From Melieria omissa (taxonomy: Eukaryota; Arthropoda; Insecta; Diptera; Ulidiidae), in NCBI GenBank assembly GCA_963971225.1, contig OZ020267.1:67050577-67114576 (forward strand): a stretch of 64,000 nt of DNA, in the 5' to 3' direction. The notes under the pieces were generated by a model that ran no database searches, was not told the DNA's origin, and worked only from the letters and a program-made list of their open reading frames with translations. This document shows, piece after piece, positions 11,901 to 25,700 of this stretch (positions within the stretch are counted from its first letter, which is position 1; each line of letters starts with the position of its first letter). A program made the translations under genes and the position numbers.

Positions 11901-13319
11901 TCTGTAAGAATTGTTCAAAGAATACTACTACTAAATAAATAAATTATTTGTATGTAGTTCTAAAATGGACCCTAATATTTCGGGCAGCATTTCAAACCCC
12001 AAAACCACCCACTGAATCCGCCACTGATCGCTTCCAACTCTGTTCCCCTCTATAACTGCTCAAACGTTTTCTCATCTTTCAGGCGCAACGTTCCCGAATC
12101 GCCGCGTTGGCTGCTGGCGCACGGCCGCCTTCTCGAACTCTCTGCGCTGATAGAGCACGCAGCGCGCGTGAATCGTCTCACGCTGCCCGCCAACTATCGC
12201 AAATCACTGGAGGCCGCTGCACCACCGGCGCCCAACCACACTTCCGCCGGCGCGGCAGCCAAGGCAAGCGAAGAGGCGCGCGTCAGCGGTGCAGAGCCGC
12301 CCGTCGGCATTGACCCGCGACTGCCGCCAGCCATCGACAGCAGCGCCAACCCGCTGAAGGTGGTCTTCAACAAGCACTACTGGCGCACCACCTGCCTGAA
12401 CCTGGTCGTCTGGCACACTCTGATCATCATCTATTTCGGCCTGACGCTGCACCTCAGCAATCTGGGCGGCAACATCTATGTGAATACGGTGAGTGGGTTG
12501 GGGGTTGACTGCGGTGCAATGCAACCATGCGTGCGCCATTTAAATGCAAAACAATGACGCACAAATATTTTTGCACATGTCGCCATTTTGGCGAAATTGT
12601 TTGCATTGATTGAAAAATGGCGCACGTGAAGGTCGGCCCAGCGGCAGTGGTCACAGCTGCGTGCGTTCTAGCGTGCAGCTGCGATTCATTGCAAATCAAC
12701 TGAACTGAACTGAACCGTTGCACAAATTTCGTAATATTTTCACAAATGTTTGAATTGGAAATTTCTTTCGCGCAAAATAGGCCATTGCGGGCACCGTGGA
12801 GGCGCTATCGATTTGCTTCAGCGTTTTCGTGGTCCTCAAGCTGGGCATAAAACGCACTCTGATTGCTTACATGCTGATACCGGGCCTCGGCTGTCTGGCC
12901 ACCAATCTGATGCCCACCGGCGATGGCGGCCATGTTGGCGTAATAGCGCTGGCCATAATCGGTGAGTGTGACTTTACGCTGGAATCAATTGATTGATAAT
13001 TTTTTCCACTGCAACAACAGCAAAGTGCGTGATCGGCGCCAGCAATGCAATCATACCGACATATACGGCCATGCAGTATCCGACAGTGGTGCGCAACTTT
13101 GGTGTGGGCCTGGGCAACCTGGCCTCGGGCATTGCGCTGATCCTGGTGCCCTACATGTGGCTGCTGGTTTGTAACGCCTCCAATGCCCCAATATAAACAA
13201 ATAATTTTGTATCCTATTTTCAGGAACACATTGAACCGTTGCTGCCAATGAGCATTATGGGCGTGTGCGGCATCGTTGGCGCCGTGGCGGTGGCACTAAT
13301 GCACGACGTGGAGAACTGA
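8910..13319 (+). CDS. SLC22-type organic ion transporter (5' partial)
   Basis: Six exons form one open frame of 496 residues plus stop: 8910-9303, 9579-9846, 12083-12488, 12781-12961, 13021-13166 and 13224-13319. Every junction has GT-AG ends and preserves frame. This is a plasma-membrane facilitator of the major facilitator superfamily, SLC22 (organic cation/anion transporter) group; the substrate cannot be told from sequence. The first visible exon begins KDFWCARP, the extracellular loop after membrane segment 1, with N-glycosylation sites NLT and NMT. Then follow the loop 2-3 signature DRFGRK, the ESPRWLL motif of the central loop, an Ala/Pro-rich insert in that loop, and the second half of the membrane bundle. 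The N-terminal exon with segment 1 is not found in 1-8909 and probably lies further upstream. The C-terminus stops right after the last membrane segment (LMHDVEN), without the PET motif that usually follows. The second intron (2.2 kb) holds transposon DNA. Confidence 0.9.
10362..10412. repeat. Imperfect TTG/TTA trinucleotide repeat
   Basis: A run of mostly TTG and TTA units inside the second SLC22 intron; similar TTG runs lie at 10270-10300. It produces long hydrophobic leucine frames that are not proteins. Confidence 0.8.
10902..12026. mobile_element. hAT-like terminal repeats bracketing a LINE
   Basis: The left end CATGGGCGGATTCAG (10902) and the reverse complement of the right end CAGTGGCGGATTCAG (ending 12026) are inverted repeats, continuing inward with similarity for about 35 bases (runs of TTTnGGGG). 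The termini belong to the same CAGTGGCG type as the elements at 210 and 5805. No clean 8-base duplication is left at the flanks. The middle is a truncated LINE, so the element seems to be a small MITE of perhaps 160 bp split by a later retrotransposon insertion inside the transporter intron. Confidence 0.6.
10983..11946 (+). pseudogene. 5'-truncated non-LTR reverse transcriptase
   Basis: From 10983 the frame reads FINDISDCF...LLNADDWKIF, the palm region of a LINE reverse transcriptase; the usual Y of the YADD active site is N. It stays open to the stop near 11863 and includes the thumb pattern LLYTTFVRSRLEYAAFIW followed by RLERIQKRFQKF. No RNase H domain follows, which fits the jockey/CR1 type of LINE. 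A short A-rich tail of AAATA units ends near 11946. Everything upstream of the palm, including the endonuclease, is absent, so this is a dead-on-arrival copy. The frame is intact for about 290 residues, suggesting modest age. It sits in the sense direction in the SLC22 intron. Confidence 0.88.
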
Positions 13320-13523
13320 GAGCAGGCGTCATGGCGACGTTTTTGAAGTATTACAGCAATTGGACAGAATTTTCATTGCAACGTTCTGTTGAGGCGTTGC
13401 CAACTGTGATATTGGTTAACATAAACATTCGGGGAAAAGTGAACAACGAAAAAGAAACGAAGGCTTCGGAGAATAGAGCTGCGCGCCGCAATGCAGAAAG
13501 CAACTTAACTTCAATTGGCTTCC

Positions 13524-13529
13524 AATAAA
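13524..13529 (+). terminator. First polyadenylation signal of the SLC22 gene
   Basis: AATAAA 205 bases after the stop codon, the first such hexamer downstream. Confidence 0.5.
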
Positions 13530-13842
13530 ATGTTGCAGAGAGCAAGTTACAGAATATTTTTTTTATTAATACTTCTACTAGTACACGAATTAATTTTGTC
13601 TCGTTAGCTCATATTTTTATTAAATAGTTGTAAGCGTCTAAATATGTAATGTATGCTTGTAGCTTTGGTCTGCCAAGTGGTTCTTTTTCTTTCCTACTAC
13701 ACATCTGCATTGTACTTGTTATATTTAAGCATATTTTTATATTTATTATATGGTATTTCACTAGAATTGTGCATTGCAACGAAGAGTATTAACACAGATC
13801 AATGATTTGAAAAATTAGTTTGTGTAAAGGAACAATTTTCTT

Positions 13843-13848
13843 AATAAA
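13843..13848 (+). terminator. Second polyadenylation signal of the SLC22 gene
   Basis: AATAAA followed by a T/G-rich stretch (ttttgttttttg), a good context for cleavage; would give a UTR of about 540 bases. Confidence 0.5.
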
Positions 13849-16459
13849 TTTTGTTTTTTGTAAATTACTTTGTTTTTATTTAAAGACAGAAAACCTGGTT
13901 TGAAAATACAATGAGTTAGATAAACATTTGGATTTTATCTTTTTTTATTCATTTAGCCTCATTGAAAATCAAAATTGTTATTCATATCTCATTTTTATAA
14001 GCGCCTAATGTCCTTGGCAGTTCTTTAAGCACTTCTCGGGGAGTCTTAACTTTTAAGTATATATTCAATACATTTAGTAGGCGAAACTTATACACAAACA
14101 TATATGACTGGCACTGCAGTATGAAGACGAGGTTCAAGTTCTAACTTCCCGCAACTATTCGGAGAATATGTGAAGGCACCTACAGCCAAATTGAAACGAC
14201 AAAACTGTATGTTTAATTGTACTGTGGGTTCAGGTCACCCTGGAGTTATAGCAATGAATCCGACAACCGATAAGAAATTTCTTTAACTAATTGTGCTTTG
14301 AACTTGCAGTAGGTTTATAATCTATGATCCATCAACTCAATTGTTACGGTCATTGACACTGTAAGTAAACAAGTTTCCAGTTGACGGATAACAACCTAAA
14401 GGATGCTCTCCCATCTGACTACATCCGGCGCCTTCATGTCTATTTCAGACATAAATTATACACTTATACACTAAACTACTTCTAAATCACTAAATAACAA
14501 TTTATATTTTTATAGCTTTGGATGCATTCCCGAAAAAGATACTGTAGAAGTTTTTAGTATTTTTGACAAAGCTGAGACAGAGACATGAACTCATAAGACA
14601 GCAAAAACCCATAAGAAGCTCTGACAAGGCAGTTGGATGAGGCGACATTTAAAAGCAGACGATCGTTTCAAATGTTAGAAAATCTTAGAAAAAATTAAAA
14701 CTGAAACTAAACTGAAAAATTCTTGAATTATAACTCTTTAATTTTTTTAATTATACAATTTTTATATATTTATAATTTGTTTAATTTTACTTTTTAAATA
14801 TTAACAGTTTTGTAGTCAATACTCGAACCGCTTTTACTCAAAAAGCTCTGGTATTAACTTCAAGCTTCAAGCGAATGTTATGCTTTGTTATAGATTTTTT
14901 CATGTGAACACTTAAAGCAGCTTTGGAAAAGCTTTTTATTATATTTTTTCAAATGACAATGTTGCCAACATTAAATCGTTTAGACCATCGCAATGTACAA
15001 AAAAGGTGTAGCAGTTACAGGTTTTCCTGATACAATTTCATTTAATATCATTAAAGTTTTTAAGACCATGAAGTCTTTAAATTTGGAATCATTAAATCAT
15101 TTTTTGGAATCTCCTCTAGAAGAGATTAGATTTTTAGAGATTTTAGATTCGATTTTTTGTCTCTCTGCCATATTTCTATATACAACTGAATTTGGCGGCC
15201 TTACTTCAACTTTAGTTTCAATATTTATTGGAATAGCTTTTGAAAATGTTTCTTAATTTTTTATTTGTTATATTTTTTCAACTTTTTATAGTTAAGCTTA
15301 AGGTATCAATTTAAGCTATAAAAAAGTTTGTTTCACATTTTGATTACTTTTTCAGAGATTTATCTACTTCTTAAAACCAAACTTAAAAGTACAGAAGAAG
15401 GACATCTTTCTTATCAAACTCAAAATGTCATATCCAGTTATCCCTAATGCATTCATGTAAATGTATCATAAAATATTTTCAATCAGTAAAATTGACTAGT
15501 TAATTGTAAGAAATATCCAAAACTCAAACTTGATGTCATCTTTTCTAAAAGAAATAATTCATTGCACCATTTTACTGCATTTGTACGCAATGATGACAAC
15601 ATTCAGCGAAATACATCACTACCCACTCGGCAACTGAGGTCGTGAGGGGCGCACCAAGTCCAATTTTAGCAACATTTGATCAGATAATATTTAACCTACC
15701 TACACACACACACACACACGCAAAAACCAACATTTTCGTATTGAATTTTTGTTGATTTTTAAGCATACAAATAAAAACATTTAACCGTACTTGGTAATTT
15801 TGTCAACATCAATTTTTACAAAACCCCATTAAATCTCCATTGAGTCAGCTGCATTTTAAATCGCCAACACAATATATATAAAAAAAATCAGATTTCCGAG
15901 CACGTTGCATAGCACTTGAAGCCAAGTTTTGTTGTTGTCTGCTTTATAAAGCCAAAAGCAACACTTTCGTTTCGTAAACGCCAAAGAAGACACTAAAAAC
16001 ACCAACAAACAATCAGTAGAAGCTCATCAAATGACAACGGCACACGAAGATTTTGTGAGATTTTACTTTATTCATAAAGTGGCTGGTGCGCATGCGCAGC
16101 TCTTGGTTAGTATGCAAAGCACAAATTAAATTTATTACAGGCAGCTAATGGCCATTTCTATGCCATCAATGAAATTGTTACAGTTCAATCAACTGTGTGG
16201 GTGCCGCAGATGGATGGCGGCAGAAAGATTTCGAAGCGGCGACAAATCGCGCGAAATGTAAATGTAAGGTTTAGGCGCCACAAAAAGCTGCATTTCCGGC
16301 GGAACTGCTACACACACACACAAGCACACATATAGTGACTAGCTGAGATGACAGCCTGACATGAGCAACTTCCAAGCGCTGCAGCAAAGCTCTTCCAGCT
16401 GCCACTTACGGCCAAAGTGGCCGACAGGCGGCGCCAGTTGCGCGGCAAGCGGCGTAGAC

Positions 16460-16467
16460 TATAAAAG
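16460..16467 (+). promoter_or_regulatory. TATA box of the cuticle protein gene
   Basis: TATAAAAG lies 265 bases before the ATG of the 7-codon first exon. Transcription would start about 30 bases downstream, near 16490, giving a 5' UTR of about 235 bases. Cuticle genes commonly use TATA promoters, which fits. Confidence 0.65.
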
Positions 16468-16724
16468 CCAATTGGAAGCGTGCGGCTTGAAGCATTTAAC
16501 GCACGTTACTGCTGTCGAACGGTGTGAAGAAGTTGTGTGGCGAAACGGTTTTCCCCAACCAATATTCAGTGTGTGCATTTGCTTGAGTGTGTGTGTGTTT
16601 GTGTGTGTGAAGAAGAAGCGCTACCGGAAGTGTTAAAGGTGAAGATTTGAATTTGAAATTTGCAGGAGCGCTCGTTTGGAATTGCAGTTAGTGAGCGCCA
16701 AACAGCGGAATTTTCGTGGTCAAA

Positions 16725-19700
16725 ATGCAAACGCAACAGTTTGTGGTAAGTTGAATATTTTAACAGAAAATTACAATTAAAGATTTTTTTTACAAAAAAC
16801 CTAATGTCAGTAAATATTTGTGTTTTTTGGTCGCATTCCGGACATTACAACACGAATTGTGACAAAGCGGGTGGGCGTTGTTTGAATTTTTGGCCCGTTT
16901 TTGTTGTTGTTTTTCTTACAACTACTATTGCCACATTGCCAACATTATCAGCTTTTTTAAAGCCGTTTGACATGACTTGACATACTGGTTTAATATTTCA
17001 AGCATTCATTTCGGTTCGCTTCATGGTTTTGTGAATGCGTTCCAACTTTTTGGTTGGTGTGTACGTGGCCTAATAGTTTTATTTTTATTATTACTAATTT
17101 TCAGTTAATGTTGCCATCAAATGCAAATGTTTTCGTGTTTTCGAAATCAACTCAATCACCTCGGAAAAAAAGTAAAAGTTCTCACAGCCAATAAATCTCC
17201 AGATCGGTTTCAAAACCGACGCGCGTATTTTGCGCATTTTTGTTATGCTTTTTATTGGCGTTTAATATGATTGTTCGGTAATTACAGCAGCGCCAGTTGT
17301 GTTGTTTACTGTTTCTTAAGCCACTTGAGAAATCATGAATGCAAACTCACTGCCTGCGGACGGCAAGTTGCGCCGGCGCAGCAACGCAAGGTCGTAGAAA
17401 ATAATAAAAAAATACCATTACAAAAAAAATGCTCGCAAACGAATCGGAGCTGAAGCTATTAGTGCGAGTTTATTAAGTCATGTTGTTATTGATTTCTACT
17501 TTATATAATTTTTCTGACTTCATTTTGTCTGTCAAAGTGTGGCATTTTATTGCTGACTCAGTCAATTGCGTTAGAAATTGAATTCTTGGCTTACAAAAAC
17601 ACTTCAACTGGTCATAATTAGAAGCAACAACGTTAGCATTTCAACTTGGATTGGGAGTGGCCGAAGTCATAGAGATTGACTAATCTGGATTGGCAGCGAA
17701 TTTGACGCATGTGAAACTGACCACTGGCCGCGTATGCAAAATTCATGCTGAGCTGAAACAGTTTGGACTGTCAGGCAAACCCAAAAAAGTTTAATGGATT
17801 TTGATCAGCAAAAATAATACGAACTTCTTTGCAAAAGACATTTACTTTTAGCTGTACGCGACGAAGGTTGAATGAAAGTCATTGGCTTTAATTAAAAATT
17901 GCACAATTGGATTAAGTTCAAAAGGAATTGAGAATTCGTTAAGAGGTGGAGAAAGTATATTCAATTTTGTTGTAATAGACTTACATTATTTTAACTTAGC
18001 CAGAGTTGTGCAAGCTTTGTTCGTTTGCAACATTGAACTTTTGAACTTTGAATATTTTTTTTAATTATAATCAACTTTAAATGCTCGAACTATGCAAGTT
18101 TGCATTACTTTTTCTTATTACCCAAGGAGGTCTTTGATAATTTTTAATTGTTTCACCAGATAAACTCACTACTACAGGTAGGTAGGAGTGGTTGCCCCAG
18201 GGCGGAGTCCACTTAGGGCCTAAAGGTATATTGTGATCTTAAGACTGCTCAATCATGGAACCAGTTTGAGATTCATACGAAGCCTAGTAGACTGTAAATA
18301 GTCATATGGGATAGATTTCCTAGATTTCCGAAGAAGAAGTGGCCCAGCTAACTCTTCCTTCTTCTAGATAATGCAGTACAAGTATTCTACATAGACGTTT
18401 TCTTTCTTTATCTCGTCCACACAGCTACGACGGAAGTAATTTGAAAACAAACCCAACCTTCTTGTATGGGTGCCACCTTTTACAATAAAATTACATAACT
18501 ATTATATATAAAACTCCAACTTTTAAATGATTCCATTCCACAACAATTAGGCATGGAATGTGTACTATAATAGTTCATATTGATTAATTTGTAGTAAATG
18601 ATTTAAAACATGAATTACTTATTTTGCATTTTGAATGTTATAAATCAAAGCATTTTTTAAAGCAGTCTCACAAAAAGCAAAGTGTTTTTATTGTCCAGTT
18701 TTACTCTGGTACTATGCCCATTGAGGCCTCGATGGCAAAATGACTGCAAGTTAAGCCGCATTTCCGCTTCCAATTCATTTCAAAGCGACAACTGCGCAAC
18801 GACTTAAGTTTATTACAAAAACTTCCAACAGCAATTATTTTGGCCAAATAGCACAAACTCTGCCAAATTAAGGCCGAAAGTATTAGTTCTGCATAGAGTT
18901 GCCAGATTTTCCAATAGTACAAAAAAAAACTTATAGATCGACAGGGCTGACTGGTCAAAGAGATTGCACAAATGTAACCAAAGTTCAATTTGCTAGTGAG
19001 TAGTAAACTTAAATGTAGATTTTATGCCAAGCCACGTTTTTCTCAAAGCAACTAATCTTGGGCCTCACAAGTAAGTTAGATTCGATTAGATTGGTTGGGG
19101 CATAGACATTGGCTGTCTATGGCACTGCGTTCATTTTGAAATATTGTGCCTTACCCGAATTCAGTACTGGAGGAGACTATTTCCTCCTATTTTCTCAAAG
19201 AACATTTTGATTCTTGCGAGATCAATTTCAGACAGATGAAATAATAATAGTTCCTTGCCTAGTACTTGCTTTCTTGCATGAACTAAGGCCGGGCATTCAG
19301 TGATCAGGTGTATTGAAGTCTCGTCATCCTCCATGCAAATTCTACATATTTCACTGTCTCTTAATTGCAGACGGGTCTTATGTTTGTTTAGAAGACAGTG
19401 TCCGCTGATTACCCCTGTCATGAGTTTTAGTTCCGCTCTGCTCAAGCGCAAGAGAAATTTTGCATTTCTGCTCGAATATTGCGGGTAAAAGGCCTTGGAA
19501 CATTCCATGCCACTTGATTTTGACCATCTTGCATTTGCTTTGATCAAGTATTTTTGCTTAATACAACCTTTGTAATGAGATTTACTGACACCTAAGATCG
19601 GTTCGGGTCCAAATGGTCGCGTTCCAGCTCGCTCCCTTGCCAATCTGTCTGCGTCCTCATTACCATCATAGCCGCAATGCGCTGGGATCCGGTGTATTAT

Positions 19701-22700
19701 CACCCGATTCCCTGTTGACAGTTGTTGGAGAAGATTAGCTGTCTCCCATACCAACTTAGAGGTAAATGTCGACACGTGCAAGATTCTTATTGCGGCCTGG
19801 CTGTCTGACATTATGATAATCCTTTTCCGATGAGGGTGAAGGTTCAGGATTTCAGACAGACTACCGCTTGGAAGACGGTTTCTAAACTACGAAGGCTGAC
19901 TGACATTTGGAAACTATATATCCCAGATCCTGTGCCTTCTTCAGTCTTCACAAGTAAGTTAGACAAAGCCCTAAAATGATAAAACAGATGCGGTGAATGT
20001 GCTGAAAAAATGTTTTGGAGCGCTGCTCTTTGCACAATTCAATTTAAAACAATAACTAAAAACTAATTAAATTAAAAACTAATGATATGAAGGGAATCAC
20101 TAAGGATTCAACAGGGGTCCTTGCACACATTCTTTTGTAATCTAACTCAAACACTATAAAAGAGATCTCAATACATCTTTCAGAATACGTAAAAAACTGT
20201 TTATGGAAGAAAATTGCATACACCCCGTCCAGCTATATATCAGACATGCGGCAACACTGCTCAAGTACCACTGCAAGTATTCTCCAGCCCCCGCTGTAAC
20301 TTCATTAGGCCACCCCGTCAAGCGAATTCAATCGATCCGCATCGAAATCGAAATTGTGCGCTCCTTTTGCGGCGCATTAGAAAACCTGTCAGCTATATTT
20401 CGTTGTGTTTCTAATTAAATCGGCTTGCAACATTCGCTGGCTACTTAACTACACACCCCGAGCAATGTTGTCAATTTATGAAAATTGCAACAACAACAAC
20501 AACCGCGCGAAGCCTTCGCTGCGCATTCGATTGTATGAAATTGCAGACAATTTTCTAGCGCAGCAGCATTGAAGGCACATTGCGTTCAATACGATTTCAA
20601 TGCAAAATCGTTTTTTGCAATAAAAAAAAAATAAATACTGCATTCATATTTTCTAGAAGTTTGAATGCCAGTTGTACGTTTGATTGCCTGCACAATGGCG
20701 CAGCAGTGATCAATCAGCAATCGAACGCTGCATGTGCCAAAAAATAAAATCAATGTTTACAAAGCAATTTTTTATAAGCCTTCTGTAAAAAGTTCAAACA
20801 AATAATAATCGCATAACTACTCGTTCATAAGCAAACAATTATTTTGTATAAAAATATTTTGGGCACAGTGGAGCGTGGCAGCGAAATCACAGTGCATTAA
20901 ATTAAGTTGACATTTGTGCACATTGGCAACAAATCCCAAGGTAATCCCTGCAACGCAATGCTCAACGTTTGGGAGGTTAATGACCGCGGCAATTAGTCTA
21001 GTTGAGCAAAGATCAGGTCAGAGCCAGAAATAGCGTTCCACTGCTAACCTCAAAACGAGTTGAAAAGCGCACACCAAGGCACCTTCTGCAATCCAAGGCG
21101 TACGCGCATGGAATGAGGCACTGAGATTGGGCGTTCACATTACGTAATTGCAGCAAAAGTAAAGCAACAACAACAGTAACGAACAACACTGCAAAGTGCT
21201 GAGCAGCGTTGACAAACGGCAGGCGGCAGCGAATGCTGTGCCGGCAAAAACCCGCTTGTGACAAACACCTCACTTAGCTGCCACCTCGGTCCGGTCGTAC
21301 GCACCGCGAACGCTGCAAAGCTGAAATCAACAACGCGAATTCGTTGCAGTCTACTTGAAATTCTTCGAGTGTTGTGTGTCGTTATTTAGCTGCTGTTTTT
21401 TTTCATGCTGCTGACAGCAGAAATATGAAAATTGCACGCTACGCGCATAATTAAACGACTCAACAGACGCGCTGAAGAACAAATAAAGAAACCATTCAAA
21501 GGGGCGGACGAGCGGACAAGCAAACAGCTGGAGTGGCGTGTGCACGGCTGCCAGACAAAGCCACAGTTAACGCCCCAAGGCCGCCAGCATCACCGGCGGC
21601 AGCGCAACGTGCCACCAGCAGAGCACAGCTGCGCCAGTTACTACGGTCAGTGCGGCCTGAAAATGGGAATGAAAACAAAAACGGCAAAATTGAAATGAAA
21701 TTGAAACGTTGAGCGCGCGTCTGAAATTGTAGCTGCAATTCTTGAACTCCTTGAGCAGCGGCGCTCAGCGAGCGATATCGTTTGCATAGCTGACCTCCGG
21801 CGCTGTCGGCGCCAGACTTGGTGAATCGCAATCTAGGCGCAATTTGAAGGGCATGTGGGCATCATGAGGGGTATTATGTTATTTATACTAAATATAAATA
21901 TTCATATATGATTAATGGACTTGGGCTGAGCTCCTTGCATACATACAACTGAAAGGCATGAGAGAAAGAGGTCAACATTTTCATTACCAAAATCATTACC
22001 AAACATCTTAATAGGAAATTTTTACATAAATATAGCGTACAACTTACTTCCACGATTCGTGTAACCATTACCGCTATCATTTCGATTACCCACGCGTCTA
22101 CAACGCCACGCATTCTCCACAAACTATTCCCATTGTATGTGCGTGTGGGTGCGCGCTGAACACAAAAAATCCAACAAATATTTTGCGACTTTGCCGACGT
22201 TGCTCGAATACTTTTATTTTCCTCAAACAAATGCAAATATTCGTGGGCACAGATGTCGATGAAGACAAAAGAAAAGGTGCGTTCGGAATGCATTAAAATC
22301 GAATTCATTGCATTGCGAATGTATTCAGTGTGCAGCGCATACAAGCCGGAAGAATGCAGCCTTCGAATGAGCTGCTTATTAACCCTTGCATGCTATTTGA
22401 TTTGATCAATTGATATTAAATGGCAAATTATTACAAAAAAATATGTTTTACAAACCACAAAAAATAAATTAAATCATTTCCGCATAAATTTTTTTTGTAC
22501 CTGAGTGAACACGCCAAGCGCCCAACTAGAAACAAATTCCAAAAACCCCAATAACAAAACTATTGAAATGCCGCGCAACGCAAGCAGTCAGCTGGCTGCT
22601 CCACTTGGCATCAAGAAAAAACAAAGCAAAAGGCTGAACGCATAAACCAGAAATAAATGCAGCCGTAAAATTGAAATTAAATCGGCCACTGAGCCAGCCA

Positions 22701-25700
22701 ACATTATTTGGCCAACCCGGCCAACATGTTTCGAGTGCAGCGGTGCCTTGCGTCGCACCGCCGCCCTACGGCCAGACGGTCAGTCCATAAAGCAGCGCAG
22801 CGCAGCGCGGCGAATGGGCGCGTGCCTTACATTCGTTGGCCACAAAACAATTTGCAACGCAAATTCGCATCCAAAAGCCAACTTCAATTTCAAAAGCACT
22901 CACTCAACCACTCGGCCAGCCAGCCAGTCGAGCGTGGCCAGTCGTAAAACAAGTGCGGGAAAAATTATTGTAAAACAAGCTCTGCACAAAATATTTGCTT
23001 ATGTATGCGAAAAAATGCACAATGAACCCGGAGCGCACTGAGCCACAAGTTGGGCGATGTTGGATGGGAAATGCTAGCGATGCGGCGAAATAGTTTTCTT
23101 TATGTTTGTCAAGGCTTTAGTAAAAAAAAAATTTCACACTGAGGAGCATTGAAGGGTTTAAAGTTTACAGAAGTGTCTGAAAATAATGACATAATTAAAT
23201 TGTGTTATAAAAACGGAAAATATTAACTAAAAGCCAGAATAGAAAATTTTGGTACAAGAATGTACAATGAATTGAATAATATTTGGAAGGAATATTCTAT
23301 AAACTCTCGCGTTGAACTAAAGTCCTGTGAAAAAATTTGGTCTAATCTCCAATTAGAGAACTTCAACTTGTATTATATTCCCACACTCCTTTCAAATCTG
23401 CCTTGTAGCCTTTAAAGCATTTTGAAAGATTAACAAAATTCCTATTGAAGTCATTTGAAAAATCGCATTAAATTCATAGTATTATGCAAATTGATGCTTA
23501 ATCATTGAGTGTTGTATTACTCAAGCAATTTTTATGCTTTTGCCCCACACAATCCTTTCTAATCGCTGCGCTGACTTCAGAGCGCAGCCGCCAAACGCCT
23601 GCTGCCATGAGTCATGTCTACAAACGCATAGACTCACGTCTACAAACTGCCCAGAACTGCACTTTTGATTGAGTCGATTATTTAACTTGCATAAATCTTG
23701 CAAATTTACAACAACTACACTGCACAAAGCGTTGCGCTATGCAAACACAAGCTGCAATGTAGACTCAACACACGAACAAACAACACAACGGATGGAAAAA
23801 CTGGTCGCGGCCAGCAAGGTGTCCTAGACAGTGAAAACTCCGGATGTGATTTCCTTATTGCAGTATTAAAAACAAAACAAATCGCATAAACACGCGCATA
23901 ACGCACCGAAAGCGCTAACCAAATGCAGACAACAACACAATTGCACAGTGGGAAAAAAGCGAACGTTTTCTTCTTTCACCAGTTGCGGCACACATGCAAA
24001 TTATGCAACTCGTCTGTCTGCGAGTATGGCCACACATTTAATGGTCAAATGATTGCACATTGTTACATATTGTATAAAATATTTTCCGCGCCCCGCCCGC
24101 CTCATTTTTTACGCGTACCTACAAACGCGCTGACGACGGTAACGACCATCGATTGTTATGACGTCCGCGCAGTGCAGCTGAACCCAATGCGCGCGACGCG
24201 GTCCAGTTTGCTTTGGCGTAAATTGTAATTTAAATGAAAATAAAAGCAATGAAAACTAGTTTGAGCATTTTGCACGTCTTGTAATGTAGAGTCGACTAGC
24301 AAAAGACCGTATCGCAATCGACTGCGCGACCATTCAAACGCTCGGCTCGATCTACCTATTATGCATGGGCCACAAATCGCGGCATTGGCGACTGGAGCGG
24401 CTGCTGAACTGTCCGCGTGCAAGCAAATCCGGTAGCGAGAAGCCATGCGCGGCGCTGCTGGTTTGTTGCTGTAAAAGCCGGGCACTTGCTATTGCCGCGC
24501 CGAACTATTTCAGGAATGTCTCGTCAAACTCGTCCGGGTGGTGGTGGTGGCGTTGGGCTTTTGGCCGTTCGCCACATGTTTGTGGCTGTGGTTGCGGTTG
24601 CGGCCCAAAGTGGAGCATTTGAAAAAGCGAACGTGATTAATCATCTGATTGCTATGGGAATTTCACAAGCCACACACTCTATATGGCGATCAGCTGAAGA
24701 GTGCAAAAAAGGAAAATTGCAGTTTATTAAAAGTAAAGGTGAAAATTATTACCGAATCGTTGGAATTCTTTAAAATGCTGCCTGTTCACTTTTACGTGCA
24801 GCTGCTTGGGCGTTCGCGCTGGAAGTAATGTATCAATGTGAATGAACACGCCGGCGTCGGACACTAAGCGGGGTAAATAACTTAATGACGGCTATTAAAT
24901 GTATGCAGTAACATTGGGCTGACCATGTCAGCTGTGTTTAAAAAATGGGGTTTAATTAGATTAAATTAAAGTTTAAATATTTGCATACCAAATTTTTCGT
25001 GGTGGGTTGGTTAAGAAGATAGTGTCACACAGGTATGTAAATGTCAAGATTGCTGTGACTCGAATTAATTGAAAACTTAAAGGGTCACTCAGAAACCTGA
25101 TTAGCTCTAGTCGAGGTCTCCAGTATATGGAGCAGGTTTTCGAACGACTTTTGAAGTGATAGCTTCACAATCGCACTGTGTGACACTTTTGTGACACGAC
25201 AACAACCGTTTGGCGTGTCCAATTAAAGTTCAACAACATTGTCCAATCGAACCGTGTCGCTTTGACGCATGTTAACTGCATGGCAATACTAACAAAAAGA
25301 CAACCAACCAGAACGTCAATGGTCATGTGCCGTAACGGTATTTAAAGCGAAAAAAGCAGCAAATGGCCAGCAAAAACAGCAAACTAATTAGAAACGCCGC
25401 AAAGAAATGCAATAATTGGAAACGGCGCAACGGCACAACTTGCAATGGCGCACATGTTGCAATTGACCAAAATAAATCATTGCCACAATGGCGCGCAATG
25501 CGCACGCGCGCCCCTCCGCTCTCACTTAAGTGTGACGAATGCAACGAATTGGCGCTATGGATGACGCAACGCCCTGCACTGCATTCAATTAGCCGCCAAT
25601 TGCAATACACTGTTTGTTGTTGTTGTTTGATGCGTTGTTTGTTGTGGCACTTAAAATTCAAATCGCACGCCACTCGCTAACCGGCTCACGTCACTCACTA

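Larger units (their letters stand above)
13320..16459. other. SLC22 3' UTR and intergenic DNA
   Basis: The transporter 3' UTR occupies the first 200-530 bases. Beyond it the DNA is AT-rich with no supportable gene. A CA repeat lies at about 15702-15719. The last few hundred bases should contain the promoter of the cuticle gene. Confidence 0.55.

Noticed and set aside
14993..15256. 87-residue frame with KVFKTMKSLNLESL
   Set aside because: AT-rich, no homology that I recognise, no promoter or poly(A) context; could be checked by transcript data but not supportable here.
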